NCBI RefSeq assembly: GCF_014279975.1
Contig: NZ_CP047936.1
Coordinates: 2,418,001 to 2,482,000 of the forward strand
Source: Synechococcus sp. BIOS-U3-1
GTDB taxonomy: Bacteria; Cyanobacteriota; Cyanobacteriia; PCC-6307; Cyanobiaceae
Length of the DNA: 64,000 bases
Reading direction: 5' to 3'
The translations under genes were made by a program, and so were the position numbers. This document shows, piece after piece, positions 37,929 to 47,169 of this stretch (position 1 is its first letter; every line of letters begins with the position of its first letter). The notes under the pieces are model-generated. The model was given only the letters and a program-made list of their open reading frames with translations, was not told where the DNA came from and did no database searches.

Positions 37929-38444
37929 TCAGGGCGCTGGCAACCGCAAGACTTCTTGGGATTCGATCAACTCAGTGGAATAACCAAGCTCTCTAGCCAT
38001 CTCCGAGAGACCGGAGGGGTCCTGGCCAGCGAGGTCGGGATGACAGGCCGCCCACCAGACCAGATGGTCTTCACGCGTGGACGCACGCCTGGTCCCCCCT
38101 GGGTTGAGTTTGCGCACATAGATGGCTTCGGTATCCCTGGTGACACGCAGCGGCTCTTCGCGACTGCAGTTCACCGACTCGGTGGGAATCACGAGATTGT
38201 CGGCGGATTCCTGCCACAGCTTGAACCTGCGTATCTCGGGATCAGCAGGGTCTCCCGAGACCGCAAAGATCCCCAAGGTGTACTCCTCAGCCCCCTCACC
38301 CTGATCCAGCACCACCAAATCAACAGGACGCATGGCCTTCATCTGCTCAAGCAGCTGTTCACGATTCACGGCCTCCGCGACAGCGGGCTGAAAAGCTGCC
38401 GACACCAGCAGACCCAAACTGAAGAGCCAACGGATGGAATGCAT
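37929..38444 (-). CDS. exported protein of unknown function
   Basis: A 171-residue protein starting at ATG 38444 (MHSIRWLFSLGLLVSAAF...AVA), with a clean signal peptide and cleavage after AVA or AEA near residue 23. The mature part is charged with two Cys (in SVNCSREEP and WWAACHPD) that could form a disulfide. I do not recognise a family. The longer frame to 38513 would bury the signal peptide, so it is rejected. The gene diverges from the cysteine desulfurase by 61 bases. Confidence 0.75.
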   Translation of the reverse strand: MHSIRWLFSLGLLVSAAFQPAVAEAVNREQLLEQMKAMRPVDLVVLDQGEGAEEYTLGIFAVSGDPADPEIRRFKLWQESADNLVIPTESVNCSREEPLRVTRDTEAIYVRKLNPGGTRRASTREDHLVWWAACHPDLAGQDPSGLSEMARELGYSTELIESQEVLRLPAP

Positions 38445-38505
38445 CGCGACAATCTGAGAGTCACACCATGCTGACCCCACACACCCCATTGAGCGCACTG
38501 AAGTT

Positions 38506-39645
38506 GTGATCAACCTCGATCACCAGGCCACCACACCTTGTCATCCCTCCGTGATCGAGGCGATGGAGCCCTGGTGGCGCCAGCAGTGGGGCAATCCATC
38601 GAGTCGTCAACATCGGCTTGGGCTGACAGCTGCAGCGGCAATCAGCTCAGCCAGGGAGAGCATTGCAGGCAGTTTGGGAATCAGATCTGAAGAACTGATT
38701 TTCACCAGTGGTGCCACTGAAGCCAACAACCTGGCACTGCTAGGCCACGCGAGGGCTCGGACGCTGTCCGACGGGGGAGCAGGGCATCTGATCAGCGTGG
38801 CGAGTGAGCATCACGCAGTACTCGACCCTCTGCTGCAGCTGCAAGAGGAGGGATTTCAGATCACGCTGTTGGCGCCGCAAGAGGACGGCCTGATCACGGT
38901 GGAACAGCTGGAACAAGCCATTCAGCCCAACACCCAGCTGATCAGCGTGATGGTGGCCAACAACGAGATCGGCGTGATCCAGCCGATCCGGGACCTGAGC
39001 GCCGTCTGCCGCAGACGCGGCATCACCATGCACACCGATGCTGCCCAGGCCTACGGACATCTGCCGCTGAACGCTGAAGAGCTGGGCTGTGAGCTAATCA
39101 GTCTGAGCGCTCACAAATTCAACGGCCCAAAAGGCATCGGGTGCCTCGTGGTTAGAGCAGGCACGAAGCTGCAACCGCTCCAGTGGGGTGGAGGACAGGA
39201 ACAGGGTCTGCGGGCAGGGACCCTTCCGGTGCCGCTGATCATGGGCATGGCTGCTGCAGCCGAGCTCTCAACGCAAGACTTGAAGGACCGCCAGGCTCGG
39301 CTCCAGGCCTTGAGGGATCAGCTTTGGGAAGGGCTCAAAGATCGAAATCCCATGATTCAGCTCAACGGCGCGCTGCGACCTCGACTGGCCCACAACCTCA
39401 ACATCACTATTCCCGAGATCTCGGGCAGCCGACTGCTTCGGACACTGCGGCCCCGACTGGCCTGCAGCAGCGGTTCTGCCTGCAGTCGTGGTGAGCCATC
39501 TCACGTGCTGCGATCCATTGGCCGAAGCCGTCTTGAGGCAGAAGCATCACTGCGACTAAGCCTGGGACGAGACACAACAACGATCGACATTGACGGAGCA
39601 ATCGAGGTGATCACAACCGCAATCCAGACACTGACCCAGCGCTGA
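38506..39645 (+). CDS. cysteine desulfurase (NifS/IscS family)
   Basis: A 379-residue PLP enzyme that takes sulfur from cysteine for Fe-S clusters and other thio-groups. The PLP lysine is Lys204 in SLSAHKFNGPKG. EHHAVLDPL holds the substrate-interacting His, HTDAAQA binds PLP, and the persulfide Cys lies in CSSGSACSRGEPSHVL. The GTG start at 38506 is used. The scaffold gene iscU/nifU is not adjacent. It is followed, on the same strand, by a decayed membrane-protein gene. Confidence 0.93.
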   Translation: MINLDHQATTPCHPSVIEAMEPWWRQQWGNPSSRQHRLGLTAAAAISSARESIAGSLGIRSEELIFTSGATEANNLALLGHARARTLSDGGAGHLISVASEHHAVLDPLLQLQEEGFQITLLAPQEDGLITVEQLEQAIQPNTQLISVMVANNEIGVIQPIRDLSAVCRRRGITMHTDAAQAYGHLPLNAEELGCELISLSAHKFNGPKGIGCLVVRAGTKLQPLQWGGGQEQGLRAGTLPVPLIMGMAAAAELSTQDLKDRQARLQALRDQLWEGLKDRNPMIQLNGALRPRLAHNLNITIPEISGSRLLRTLRPRLACSSGSACSRGEPSHVLRSIGRSRLEAEASLRLSLGRDTTTIDIDGAIEVITTAIQTLTQR

Positions 39646-39680
39646 AATCAAAAACTCACTTAACACAATCTCTGGGAAAA

Positions 39681-40099
39681 GTGTCAGAGCAGCTACGTGT
39701 ACTTCAAGCCATCGAAGATGGATGGGATGCTTTCGCGAAGGATCCCTGGTTGGGTTTGGACTGGCACAAATTAACCAAGCCCTCGCAATCATTCCCCCAA
39801 CCATTGCCTTTGTTTTGCGTATTTACCTCTCTATAAATCGGAAGTCCCCCCCCTTCATTGCTCTATTGAAAAACAACAGCTCCTTTGAAGCCATTCAGTA
39901 AGGGGGCTCGATTGTTGATCCCTCATGGTGGACACTGCTCTGGTTCTTTGTCGTTGAAGCGGTCATCCATATAATCGCTGCCATATTCCATTTCGGAGGC
40001 TTGTTTGTCGTCGTGCCCGTTCTGATCTGCATCTCAACAGCTGCGTATCGCCAACGATTTGGGAGCGAAAACCAGACGGGTCTGATCAGCTCAGAATGA
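39681..40099 (+). pseudogene. decayed small membrane-protein gene
   Basis: The N-terminal part, from GTG 39681, reads MSEQLRVLQAIEDGWDAFAK and continues DPWL, typical of the start of DUF975/UPF0259-like membrane proteins. It then shifts frame near 39754 (GGTTGGGTTTGG). The shifted frame (FGLAQINQALAII...) runs to TAA at 39899. Beyond it, in the same frame, a hydrophobic C-terminus appears (WWTLLWFFVVEAVIHIIAAI, then HFGGLFVVVPVLICISTAAY) that matches the end of such proteins. The frame ends at TGA 40097-40099. One frameshift and one stop, and possibly an internal deletion, disable it. It fills the 468-base gap after the cysteine desulfurase. Confidence 0.55.
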
Positions 40100-40125
40100 T
40101 TAGCGAACACTGATTAGCGAACACT
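40098..40125. repeat. tandem 14-bp repeat at the DUF456 stop
   Basis: GATTAGCGAACACT occurs twice in tandem (40098-40111 and 40112-40125). The second copy includes the last residues and stop of the minus-strand DUF456 gene; the first copy lies just beyond it and next to the pseudogene's terminal stop. Confidence 0.9.
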
Positions 40126-40662
40126 GACAATCACGAAACCCGCAATTCCCACCAAAGCCATTACAAACTGGACAATTTTGCTGACCAGCAGTCCAGCGAC
40201 GACAGCCAAACCAACGACTGATCCCTGGCGCAACGCCTCAAACCAGCCCAGATAACGGGGTTGTTTTGTTGCGACCCAGGTTTCAACCAGCATTGCTCCA
40301 AGCCATGGACCCAAGAAGGCCCCCAGAAGTGGACCTCCGAAGGGAAGTGCTGGCAGCAAGCCCAGCACTCCAACGAGCAAGCCCACGCCAGCTCCAGCCG
40401 CAGACCAGCGACTGGCCTTCAGTCGTACAGAGGCAAGTCCCAGAGCCAGGAGATCAGCGATGAGACCCAAGCTGAACAACACCAGCGCCAGAACAAGCTC
40501 AGGCCAGGCTTGAGTCCAACCCACAGCCCCCATCCAGACAAGCGATCCCACCGGCAACCAAATCAGGCCTGGAAGCAGGGGTAAAAACGTGCCTGGAATC
40601 GCCAGGAGCTGAACCAGCAGAGCAATCCACCACACACCATCACTCGTCCAGGACCAGCTCAT
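40114..40662 (-). CDS. DUF456 family membrane protein
   Basis: A 182-residue integral membrane protein with four to five hydrophobic helices and the Gly/Pro-rich pattern [22 protein letters not shown] that defines DUF456. Function is unknown. It overlaps the end of rsmH by four bases (ATGA), so it is probably expressed with it. The 3' end has a tandem 14-bp duplication that includes the stop codon. Confidence 0.83.
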   Translation of the reverse strand: MSWSWTSDGVWWIALLVQLLAIPGTFLPLLPGLIWLPVGSLVWMGAVGWTQAWPELVLALVLFSLGLIADLLALGLASVRLKASRWSAAGAGVGLLVGVLGLLPALPFGGPLLGAFLGPWLGAMLVETWVATKQPRYLGWFEALRQGSVVGLAVVAGLLVSKIVQFVMALVGIAGFVIVSVR

Positions 40663-41606
40663 ATTTCAGACCTCGGCTCGGTCAGGCTCGGATCGGGTGG
40701 TCGGCGGCGGGCAATTCGCAGCTTGGCGCTGCGACTGCGCGGATTGAGCAGCTGCTCCGCCTCATCAGCTCTGAGTGGCTTCCGAGTGACGCGCTGTAGG
40801 CGCTCATCACTGAGAAAGGCGGTCTTCACACGCCTGTCTTCGAGTGAATGGAAACTGATGATCGCCAGCAGGCCATCCGGCTGGAGCCAGTCAGGGGCTT
40901 GTTGCAACAAGCGGTCCAGAACCGCAAGCTCATCATTGACCGCGACCCGCAGAGCCTGAAAGGTGCGCGTGGCGGGGTGGATACGACCGCGGCGAGCCTT
41001 GGGTGGATAACAGCCAGCCACCGCGTAGGCCAGAGCCGCCGTCCCCGCATAGGCACCGCTTGCGTCCAGATCAGCTTTGATCCTGCGGGCAATCCTCCTC
41101 GACAATCGCTCCTCTCCATAGGCGTAGATCAGATCCGCTAGATCCGACTCATCCAGCCTTGCGATCAGATCAGCTGCAGTTTCCCCTCCCCCCGCTTGAT
41201 TCATGCGCATATCGAGAGGACCATCCAGCCGAAAGCTGAATCCCCGCTGCGCTACATCCAGCTGAGGGCTACTCACCCCAAGATCGGCCAGAACCAGTGC
41301 AACAGGGCGAGGAGGGGTGTAGTCGGCGAAATTCGTCGCCACGATCGTGACGCGGTCGCCATGAAGCTCAAGCCGCTCGGCCGCAGCCAAACGGGCGGTT
41401 GGATCGTGATCGAGCCCCAGCAGCCGCAGTTTTGGATAGCGATCCAGTAGCAGACCGCTATGGCCACCACCACCCAGCGTGGCATCAATGAACACGCCTG
41501 ATTGGCGCTGATCACAGAGCTCCACAGCCAGTGTTTGCATCAATGGTTCAGCCAGAACCGGCACATGCATGAAACCCTGAGCGGGGCTGGCTAGCAGATC
41601 GGGCAT
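40659..41606 (-). CDS. rsmH: 16S rRNA (cytosine1402-N4)-methyltransferase
   Basis: A 315-residue MraW/RsmH enzyme that methylates C1402 in the ribosomal P site. Motifs are seen: [32 protein letters not shown] (SAM site), [31 protein letters not shown] and [11 protein letters not shown] near the end. It starts at ATG 41606 and diverges from ndhH by 44 bases. It is not near other cell-division genes as in the classic mra cluster. Confidence 0.95.
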   Translation of the reverse strand: MPDLLASPAQGFMHVPVLAEPLMQTLAVELCDQRQSGVFIDATLGGGGHSGLLLDRYPKLRLLGLDHDPTARLAAAERLELHGDRVTIVATNFADYTPPRPVALVLADLGVSSPQLDVAQRGFSFRLDGPLDMRMNQAGGGETAADLIARLDESDLADLIYAYGEERLSRRIARRIKADLDASGAYAGTAALAYAVAGCYPPKARRGRIHPATRTFQALRVAVNDELAVLDRLLQQAPDWLQPDGLLAIISFHSLEDRRVKTAFLSDERLQRVTRKPLRADEAEQLLNPRSRSAKLRIARRRPPDPSLTEPRSEI

Positions 41607-41650
41607 GGGTCCTTCCTAAGATCCCGACACGATTGTTCTGCCACGGCCCC

Positions 41651-42835
41651 ATGACGCAGATGGAAACGCGCACGGAGCCGATGGTGGTCAACTTCGGCCC
41701 CCACCACCCCTCAATGCACGGGGTGTTGCGCCTTGTGGTGACTCTCGATGGAGAGGATGTGCTCGATTGCGAGCCGGTAATCGGCTATCTCCATCGCGGC
41801 ATGGAGAAGATCGCCGAAAACCGAACGAACGTCATGTTCGTGCCCTACGTGAGCCGAATGGATTACGCAGCAGGCATGTTCTACGAAGCGATTGTCGTCA
41901 ACGCCCCTGAAAGGTTGGCGAATATCCCTGTTCCCAAGCGGGCCAGTTACATCAGGGTGTTGATGCTGGAGCTCAACCGCATCGCCAATCATCTGCTGTG
42001 GCTGGGACCCTTCCTCGCTGATGTCGGCGCCCAGACCCCATTTTTCTACATCTTCCGTGAACGGGAGATGATCTATGACCTCTGGGAAGCGGCAACCGGT
42101 CAGCGCCTGATCAACAACAACTACTTCCGCATCGGTGGCGTGGCAGCCGATCTGCCTTGGGGATGGCTCGAAAAATGTCGCGATTTCTGTGACTGGTTCG
42201 GCCCCAAAATCGATGAATACGAAAAACTAATTACCAATAATCCGATCTTCCGCCGACGCATTGAAGGTCTGGGAATCATCGGCAAGGAAGAAGCCATCAA
42301 CTGGAGCCTTTCCGGCCCAATGCTGAGGGCCTCCGGAGTGCCGTGGGACCTGCGCAAAGTTGACCATTACGAGTGCTACGACGACTTCGACTGGGATGTG
42401 ATCTGGGAGAAAGAGGGAGACTGCTTCGCCCGTTACAGAGTTCGAGTGGAAGAAATGCGCCAGTCCCTCAAGATTCTTCGCCAGGCCTGCGACATGATTC
42501 CCGGCGGCCCAACGGAAAACTTAGAGGCCAAACGCATGCTCGAAGGCAAAGACAGCGATTTCGCCGGGTTCGACTACCAGTACGTGGCCAAAAAGGTGGC
42601 TCCCACATTCAAGATCCCCAATGGGGAGCTTTACACCCGACTGGAATCTGGAAAGGGCGAGATCGGAGTATTCATTCAGGGCAACAACGACGTGACACCC
42701 TGGCGCTTCAAGATTCGTGCCGCAGACAGCAACAATTTGCAGATCCTTCCCCACATCCTCAAGGGGCACAAAGTCGCCGACATCATGGCGATCCTTGGTT
42801 CCATCGACGTGATCATGGGATCCGTCGATCGCTGA
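41651..42835 (+). CDS. ndhH: NAD(P)H-quinone oxidoreductase subunit H
   Basis: A 394-residue peripheral-arm subunit (49 kDa/NuoD type) that forms the quinone-binding pocket with NdhK. The N-terminal [18 protein letters not shown] and [11 protein letters not shown] are typical, and the C-terminal [27 protein letters not shown] ends as in cyanobacteria. ATG 41651 ([11 protein letters not shown]) is preferred to the upstream start. It stands alone, close to the DUF6790 gene on the other strand. Confidence 0.95.
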   Translation: MTQMETRTEPMVVNFGPHHPSMHGVLRLVVTLDGEDVLDCEPVIGYLHRGMEKIAENRTNVMFVPYVSRMDYAAGMFYEAIVVNAPERLANIPVPKRASYIRVLMLELNRIANHLLWLGPFLADVGAQTPFFYIFREREMIYDLWEAATGQRLINNNYFRIGGVAADLPWGWLEKCRDFCDWFGPKIDEYEKLITNNPIFRRRIEGLGIIGKEEAINWSLSGPMLRASGVPWDLRKVDHYECYDDFDWDVIWEKEGDCFARYRVRVEEMRQSLKILRQACDMIPGGPTENLEAKRMLEGKDSDFAGFDYQYVAKKVAPTFKIPNGELYTRLESGKGEIGVFIQGNNDVTPWRFKIRAADSNNLQILPHILKGHKVADIMAILGSIDVIMGSVDR

Positions 42836-43342
42836 TCAGCTCAACCGCCGACGTTCACCTCTGCTGATCCACAGCAGGATCACCACCAGTACAGGGGTCA
42901 GGAGATCGGTGTAGAGCACGGTGCCTGCGTTAGAAGGAGCATTGTTCTGATCGACCACAAGCGAGACCACGTGCCCGATCCCGTCAGCGAAATACCAACT
43001 GGCGAAGGCGACCATGCTCGCCAGAAGGTAATCACGCTTGCGGTACAGGAAGCTGCTGAAACCGAGGATGCCGATGGTGAGATTGGCGTAGGCCACTTCA
43101 TTCTGAAAAGGACTGTTCGGCCATCCGATCTGCTCTGCCAGGAACGAGCCGAACACAAGATGCATGAGGAATCCATAGACACCACCCACACCCAGTACCC
43201 AGAACGCGATCCAAAGCAGAGAGGCTTCCGACCAACGGCCAAGAGTCCATTGCTGCCGTGTCTGCAAAGCACCGAGCAACAGTGCCAAAAGCAGCGTCCA
43301 AACGCCGTAATCGGCCAACAGAAAATGCACCACTCCTCTCAT
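42836..43342 (-). CDS. DUF6790-like membrane protein
   Basis: A 168-residue protein with about five hydrophobic helices (LLALLLGALQ, LLWIAFWVLGVGGVYGFLMHLVF, ANLTIGILGFSSFLY, VAFASWYFADGIGHVVSLV, LYTDLLTPVLVVILLWI). It resembles the DUF6790 membrane family of unknown function. ATG 43342 is preferred to 43423, which would run into the menI start. Its stop abuts that of ndhH. Confidence 0.72.
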   Translation of the reverse strand: MRGVVHFLLADYGVWTLLLALLLGALQTRQQWTLGRWSEASLLWIAFWVLGVGGVYGFLMHLVFGSFLAEQIGWPNSPFQNEVAYANLTIGILGFSSFLYRKRDYLLASMVAFASWYFADGIGHVVSLVVDQNNAPSNAGTVLYTDLLTPVLVVILLWISRGERRRLS

Positions 43343-43407
43343 CAGCTCCGTCCACTCACTGATACCAAGATGACAACTACTGCCCAGAGCGACCAGATCA
43401 TCCCCTA

Positions 43408-43863
43408 ATGGCGAAGCTCCCATGGCTCAACCTGACCAGAACCGTGCGCTTCGGCGATACGGATGCCGCTGGCGTGATGCATTTTCATCAGCTGTTGCGC
43501 TGGTGCCACGAGGCATGGGAAGAGAGCCTGGAGCTCTACGGCGTTGAAGCCGACACGATTTTTCCTGGATGTCGTGAGCAGGAACGGTGGCCTGACACAG
43601 CGCTCCCAATCGTGCATTGCAGCGCCAACTTCACCAAAGCGGTGCACGGGGGAGATCAACTGCTCGTACGCCTAACGCCACAACAGATTGACCAGGGGTG
43701 TTTTGAGGTTCGCAGTCAATTTCTACTGAAAGAGCAGGAAGTGGCCAATGGCTTGATCAGACAGCTGGCCATCAGTGCACAAACGCGTCGACGTTGCCCG
43801 TTACCAGTGGCCATCTCACGCTGGATCGAGGCTGCACAAATCGGACAAATCAGGGAGCTGTGA
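43408..43863 (+). CDS. menI: 1,4-dihydroxy-2-naphthoyl-CoA thioesterase
   Basis: A 151-residue hotdog-fold (4HBT) thioesterase. The catalytic Asp19 lies in FGDTDAAGVMHFHQLLRWCHEAWEE. In cyanobacteria this family releases 1,4-dihydroxy-2-naphthoate from its CoA ester during phylloquinone synthesis. The nearby menE-menC-menA and menF support that assignment, although a generic acyl-CoA thioesterase is possible. The start ATG is clear. It lies just upstream of the psbY region. Confidence 0.82.
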   Translation: MAKLPWLNLTRTVRFGDTDAAGVMHFHQLLRWCHEAWEESLELYGVEADTIFPGCREQERWPDTALPIVHCSANFTKAVHGGDQLLVRLTPQQIDQGCFEVRSQFLLKEQEVANGLIRQLAISAQTRRRCPLPVAISRWIEAAQIGQIREL

Positions 43864-44061
43864 GCTCTAAACCGAGCAAGCCCGCTGCCCGCCGGAGCTC
43901 CGGATCCAGCTCAGCTCTTCGAGGCCAATGGCGACACAATTGCGACATCGATTAGTTCAAGAATCTGCAGGCTGATCTTCCATCCGCAACGCTCGCAGCC
44001 ATCAAAGAACACTGAAAAAATTGGCGCCAAAGCTAATTTGTAAATTATTTTTTGAATGCCG

Positions 44062-44196
44062 ATGGATTTGAGAATTCTGATTGTGGCATTGCCCATTCTT
44101 CTTGCTCTGAGCTGGGCCGGCTACAACATTGGCAGAGCTGCGATTGGCCAGCTTCAGATTGCAATCAAGCAATTCAAAACCAATCAAACCTCCTGA
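44062..44196 (+). CDS. psbY: photosystem II protein Y
   Basis: A 44-residue single-helix protein, [20 protein letters not shown] followed by [13 protein letters not shown]. This matches PsbY, a small photosystem II subunit with one transmembrane helix near cytochrome b559, and its usual cyanobacterial length of about 40 residues. The ATG at 44056 (MPM) would add two residues. An AT-rich leader and a 10-bp palindrome TTGGCGCCAA at 44021-44030 lie upstream. Confidence 0.88.
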   Translation: MDLRILIVALPILLALSWAGYNIGRAAIGQLQIAIKQFKTNQTS

Positions 44197-44343
44197 ACAG
44201 AATTCAACTCCTACGTCCGAGCAAACCATTCATCGCTTCTTTAACTATTGGAGTTCTTCTGCAGCATTTTGAAAGTCTCAAACCTCAATATTGCGCAAAG
44301 ATTGTGCAGATTCACGTTTCGTAAGTGATACAAGTCAACCACG

Positions 44344-44736
44344 ATGTTCGACACTTCTGCGGCATTTACAGCACCTTCAGACGCTGAAACGACGTTTGAA
44401 ACGACTTTTGAAAGCTCGGCCGCTTTCACTGCACCGTCTCGTAGCATCCCTTCACCCACAGGCTTGGAACCATGCCTGGGTGGCGAACTGAGACTTCAAG
44501 CAATCTGGGTGGACGAGAAAGTCTGCGTCGGATGTCGATATTGCGCGCACGTGGCAACGAACACCTTCCTCATGGATCAACAGACAGGCAAGTGTCGAGC
44601 AATTCGCCAGGATGGTGATTCAACAATGGTGATCAACGAAGCAATCGATACCTGTCCAGTGGACTGCATTCACTGGATCAGTTTCGAGGAATTAATTGAG
44701 AAGAAAAAGGAAGAAATGGCGAGATCCGCTTGTTAG
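44344..44736 (+). CDS. 4Fe-4S ferredoxin with repeated N-terminal extension
   Basis: A 130-residue protein. The C-terminal part (about 55-115) is a bacterial-type ferredoxin domain with CVGCRYCAHVATNTF (Cys 61, 64, 67), Cys84 and CPVDC (Cys 104, 108), as in cyanobacterial and chloroplast ferredoxin-like proteins. The first 50 residues carry SAAFTAPS twice (5-12 and 25-32) and are otherwise rich in Ser/Thr. The electron donor and acceptor are unknown. It lies between psbY and the convergent cpcL-like linker, whose stop is four bases away. Confidence 0.85.
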   Translation: MFDTSAAFTAPSDAETTFETTFESSAAFTAPSRSIPSPTGLEPCLGGELRLQAIWVDEKVCVGCRYCAHVATNTFLMDQQTGKCRAIRQDGDSTMVINEAIDTCPVDCIHWISFEELIEKKKEEMARSAC

Positions 44737-44740
44737 CGCG

Positions 44741-45475
44741 TCAGCCCACCACAAAAACACTTGCAAAGACTTTCACAATCCCAACAACAATCAATCCCGA
44801 CAAGATTACAAAGGAAGGAATAATATAACGGAACGCTTTATCAGAGGGGCGTTCGTATAGGACTTTCTCGGCGAAGGACTTCGTAGGACCGAAGTTCAGG
44901 TGATCTTCAATCGACATCATCATGTCGTTTGAAATCAACTTTTCCTGCCAATCGTAAGAGTATCGCGGAAGCTCCTGATACACAGGAGCCTCACCAACAG
45001 CTCGACCTGGCAATACTCTTGAGATCTCTAGAGGCACAGTGTCGTAACCAAACCTCTGCATGTACTCCTCACTATTGAGGACCAGATCAACAAAAGCTTC
45101 GAATCCTTTCTCAGCAATAACAATCGAATAAGTTAATTTTTCGGAGTTGTCTCTCACTTTGCGACCCAAAGCCCTGCCGATGACCTGCTCAACAAGGCGA
45201 TAATTACTATTGCAAGCGACATAACCACGCATAAAACGGTCCGAAAGCAGAAGACCGCGAATAAAATCTCTTACTGTGATTGATCCGTTTCTTAATTGCG
45301 ACTCTAGATAGCGATCCTTATCGCTACTCATCGCATGAAAATAAATCTGACGATAGCAACGGTTAATCACATCACCAGCGTTATCAATAACATCCCCTTC
45401 AATCGAGGGAGCATCGATCGTGCTCACACGTATATTTTGAGAGGTAGGCCGAAAGGGCCGAAGGGGAACTGGCAA
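44741..45475 (-). CDS. cpcL: phycobilisome rod linker with C-terminal membrane helix (CpcL-like)
   Basis: A 244-residue protein. An N-terminal phycobilisome linker domain (about 15-165; RYLESQLRNGSITVRDFIRGL, then CNSNYRLVEQVIGRALGR and EAFVDLVLNSEEYMQRFG) matches CpcG-type rod linkers. After residue 215, FRYIIPSFVILSGLIVVGIV forms one transmembrane helix. A CpcG domain plus terminal helix defines CpcL (CpcG2), which anchors rods to the thylakoid and to photosystem I. TTG 45475 gives the MPVPLRPFRPTSQNIRV start of CpcG proteins. The frame is open for 65 codons upstream without family likeness. It is AT-richer than its neighbours. Confidence 0.85.
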   Translation of the reverse strand: MPVPLRPFRPTSQNIRVSTIDAPSIEGDVIDNAGDVINRCYRQIYFHAMSSDKDRYLESQLRNGSITVRDFIRGLLLSDRFMRGYVACNSNYRLVEQVIGRALGRKVRDNSEKLTYSIVIAEKGFEAFVDLVLNSEEYMQRFGYDTVPLEISRVLPGRAVGEAPVYQELPRYSYDWQEKLISNDMMMSIEDHLNFGPTKSFAEKVLYERPSDKAFRYIIPSFVILSGLIVVGIVKVFASVFVVG

Positions 45476-45921
45476 CGAAGAAACCCAGTAAAACTCAGAA
45501 AAATACCTTAAGAGTTCGTCGATATACCGAGGGGGCAAACCGCAAACTAATTCACAATTCAGATGCTGACCGAGGGCGTTCGAATTAAATTGATACGCGC
45601 CTTCGTGGCAAAGGAAACGTGCTCTTTTTGATGGTTTCGTGTTGAGCGAGGGCCTGGCGAACAAGACCAAGGCATCAGCGCCACAAACTCAACAGGTTCA
45701 ACAGACAGATCCGCCAGTGATTCCGATGAGCACGCCGCTTCAAATCAGATCACAGATGCGGCAGCATCCAGCAGGCGGAATGCAACAGATTAAGCTAAAG
45801 ATTGATATTCAAAATACAGCGATTGAACAGGCGAATAGATCTTAAAGTGAGGCTTCTAAGTGAACCTAGGATCAAAGACTAAAGCAAAGATTCAGAGCGA
45901 CTGAGTTAATGACTGAGCTGA
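45476..45921. other. 446-base region upstream of cpcL
   Basis: No gene is supported here. The frame upstream of cpcL is open on the minus strand to 45670, and a plus-strand frame of 68 codons exists at 45639-45845; neither looks like a protein family. The stretch is AT-rich and probably holds the cpcL promoter and the 3' end of the menE transcript. No terminator hairpin with a T run was found. Confidence 0.5.
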
Positions 45922-47169
45922 TTATTGAGTGAATTGTTGAGCTTCCAACCAGTTCTGCCATCGCGCACGCTCCCACTTCCCTGCGGCAGAGCATTCCAGT
46001 CCCTGGCACTGAACCCAATGCAGAGGGCGTTCGGGCGCGGGCCAATCGGACACCAAGCTGCGCAAGCGGTCGAAAGCGTCCGACGACACGTCAATCGACG
46101 ACCAACGAACGAGAGCCACCAATCGTTCACCCCACTCACGGTTCACCAACCCCAGCAACAGCACGGCATCGAGCGGCAGCCCTTGCTTGCGGGCCTCCGT
46201 CAGCAGCCGCTGTTCCAGTTGTGAAGGAAACACTGTGACCCCACCTGAATGGATGGCGTTGTCGATTCGCCCAAGGAGATACAGCTGGGGATCCGTTGCT
46301 GATCCTGCAAGCTCTGCCAGATCAGCTGAATGCCACCAACCAGTCGCGTCCGACAGCGCGCAAAGTCTTCCTGATCCATCAATTCTGGCCACAGCCAACC
46401 GGTCGCAATGCACGGCCAGAGCTCCTCGCTGATTCAATCGCAAACGCACCCCGTCAAGGGATCGTCCACAACCACCCGTCCCCGCCAGAAAATCAAGCGG
46501 CGCCTGGGCCGTCACCATGGCGGCAGTTTCCGTCGCGCCATAACAAGGGGCAAGCCTGATGCCCAGGTCCCGCGATTGATCGGCCAGATCGGCTGGCAAG
46601 GCTGCACCACCAACCCAGATCACCGCCATTTCACCCAACCATGAGCGTCCACAGGGATCGGCTAGAAGCCGCCGCAATTGGGTGGGCACCAGCGAGAGCA
46701 CCATCGGACGCCGCTGCCAAGCTGGATGACGAAAGCTGTATTCGAGAAGCAGAGCAGGCTGTTTGATCAGAGCGGGGGCGATCCAAGCATGATCTGCGCC
46801 CCACTGACGGGCACGCCACCAAGGCATCAGACCGCTTACGTGCTGAAACGGCAGGGGATTCCAAACCAGCGTTGAGGCTGGCTCCAAGCCGATCGTCTCC
46901 AGCCACGACCCGCAGGCCTGGGCAGAGCGGTCCAGATTCGACAAAGGGTGGAGGCAGAGCTGTCGGCCACCGCTGCTACCACCTGTTGACAACACCACTC
47001 CTGGCCCAGGAGGCCAATCAAGTCCATCCGCAGCCAGGGCTTGTCGCTCCGGCTGAACGCCGGAAGGAAGCAGACGCACCCAAACGTGTTCAGCCAGGTC
47101 CGACTCGAGAATCGCAGCAGCCTGACCAGGCTGGGCAGGGTCACAGTGCAGATCCTTCAAACAGGACAT
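45922..47169 (-). CDS. menE: 2-succinylbenzoate-CoA ligase
   Basis: A 415-residue AMP-forming ligase that activates 2-succinylbenzoate in phylloquinone synthesis. The nucleotide-binding loop LSTGGSSGGRQLC is a variant of the usual SGTTGxPK, and WVGGAALPADLA, CYGATETAAMVTA and LGRIDNAIHSGGVTVFP mark the adenylate-forming core. Compared with E. coli MenE the loop lacks the Lys, and the N-terminus is short. Its ATG shares one base with the menC stop (TGATG). It is the last gene of menA-menC-menE. Confidence 0.9.
   Translation of the reverse strand: MSCLKDLHCDPAQPGQAAAILESDLAEHVWVRLLPSGVQPERQALAADGLDWPPGPGVVLSTGGSSGGRQLCLHPLSNLDRSAQACGSWLETIGLEPASTLVWNPLPFQHVSGLMPWWRARQWGADHAWIAPALIKQPALLLEYSFRHPAWQRRPMVLSLVPTQLRRLLADPCGRSWLGEMAVIWVGGAALPADLADQSRDLGIRLAPCYGATETAAMVTAQAPLDFLAGTGGCGRSLDGVRLRLNQRGALAVHCDRLAVARIDGSGRLCALSDATGWWHSADLAELAGSATDPQLYLLGRIDNAIHSGGVTVFPSQLEQRLLTEARKQGLPLDAVLLLGLVNREWGERLVALVRWSSIDVSSDAFDRLRSLVSDWPAPERPLHWVQCQGLECSAAGKWERARWQNWLEAQQFTQ

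Noticed and set aside
44241-44459. A minus-strand frame opposite the ferredoxin start
   Set aside because: It is the shadow of a repetitive coding region with Ala/Val-rich output and no upstream signal.
45476-45670. An N-terminal extension of 65 residues on the CpcL-like linker
   Set aside because: Linker homology starts at MPVPLRPFRPTSQNIRV; the extension has no likeness to linker proteins.
45639-45845. A 68-codon plus-strand frame upstream of cpcL
   Set aside because: Low-complexity Gln-rich text, no recognisable start context, and antisense to the open cpcL upstream frame.
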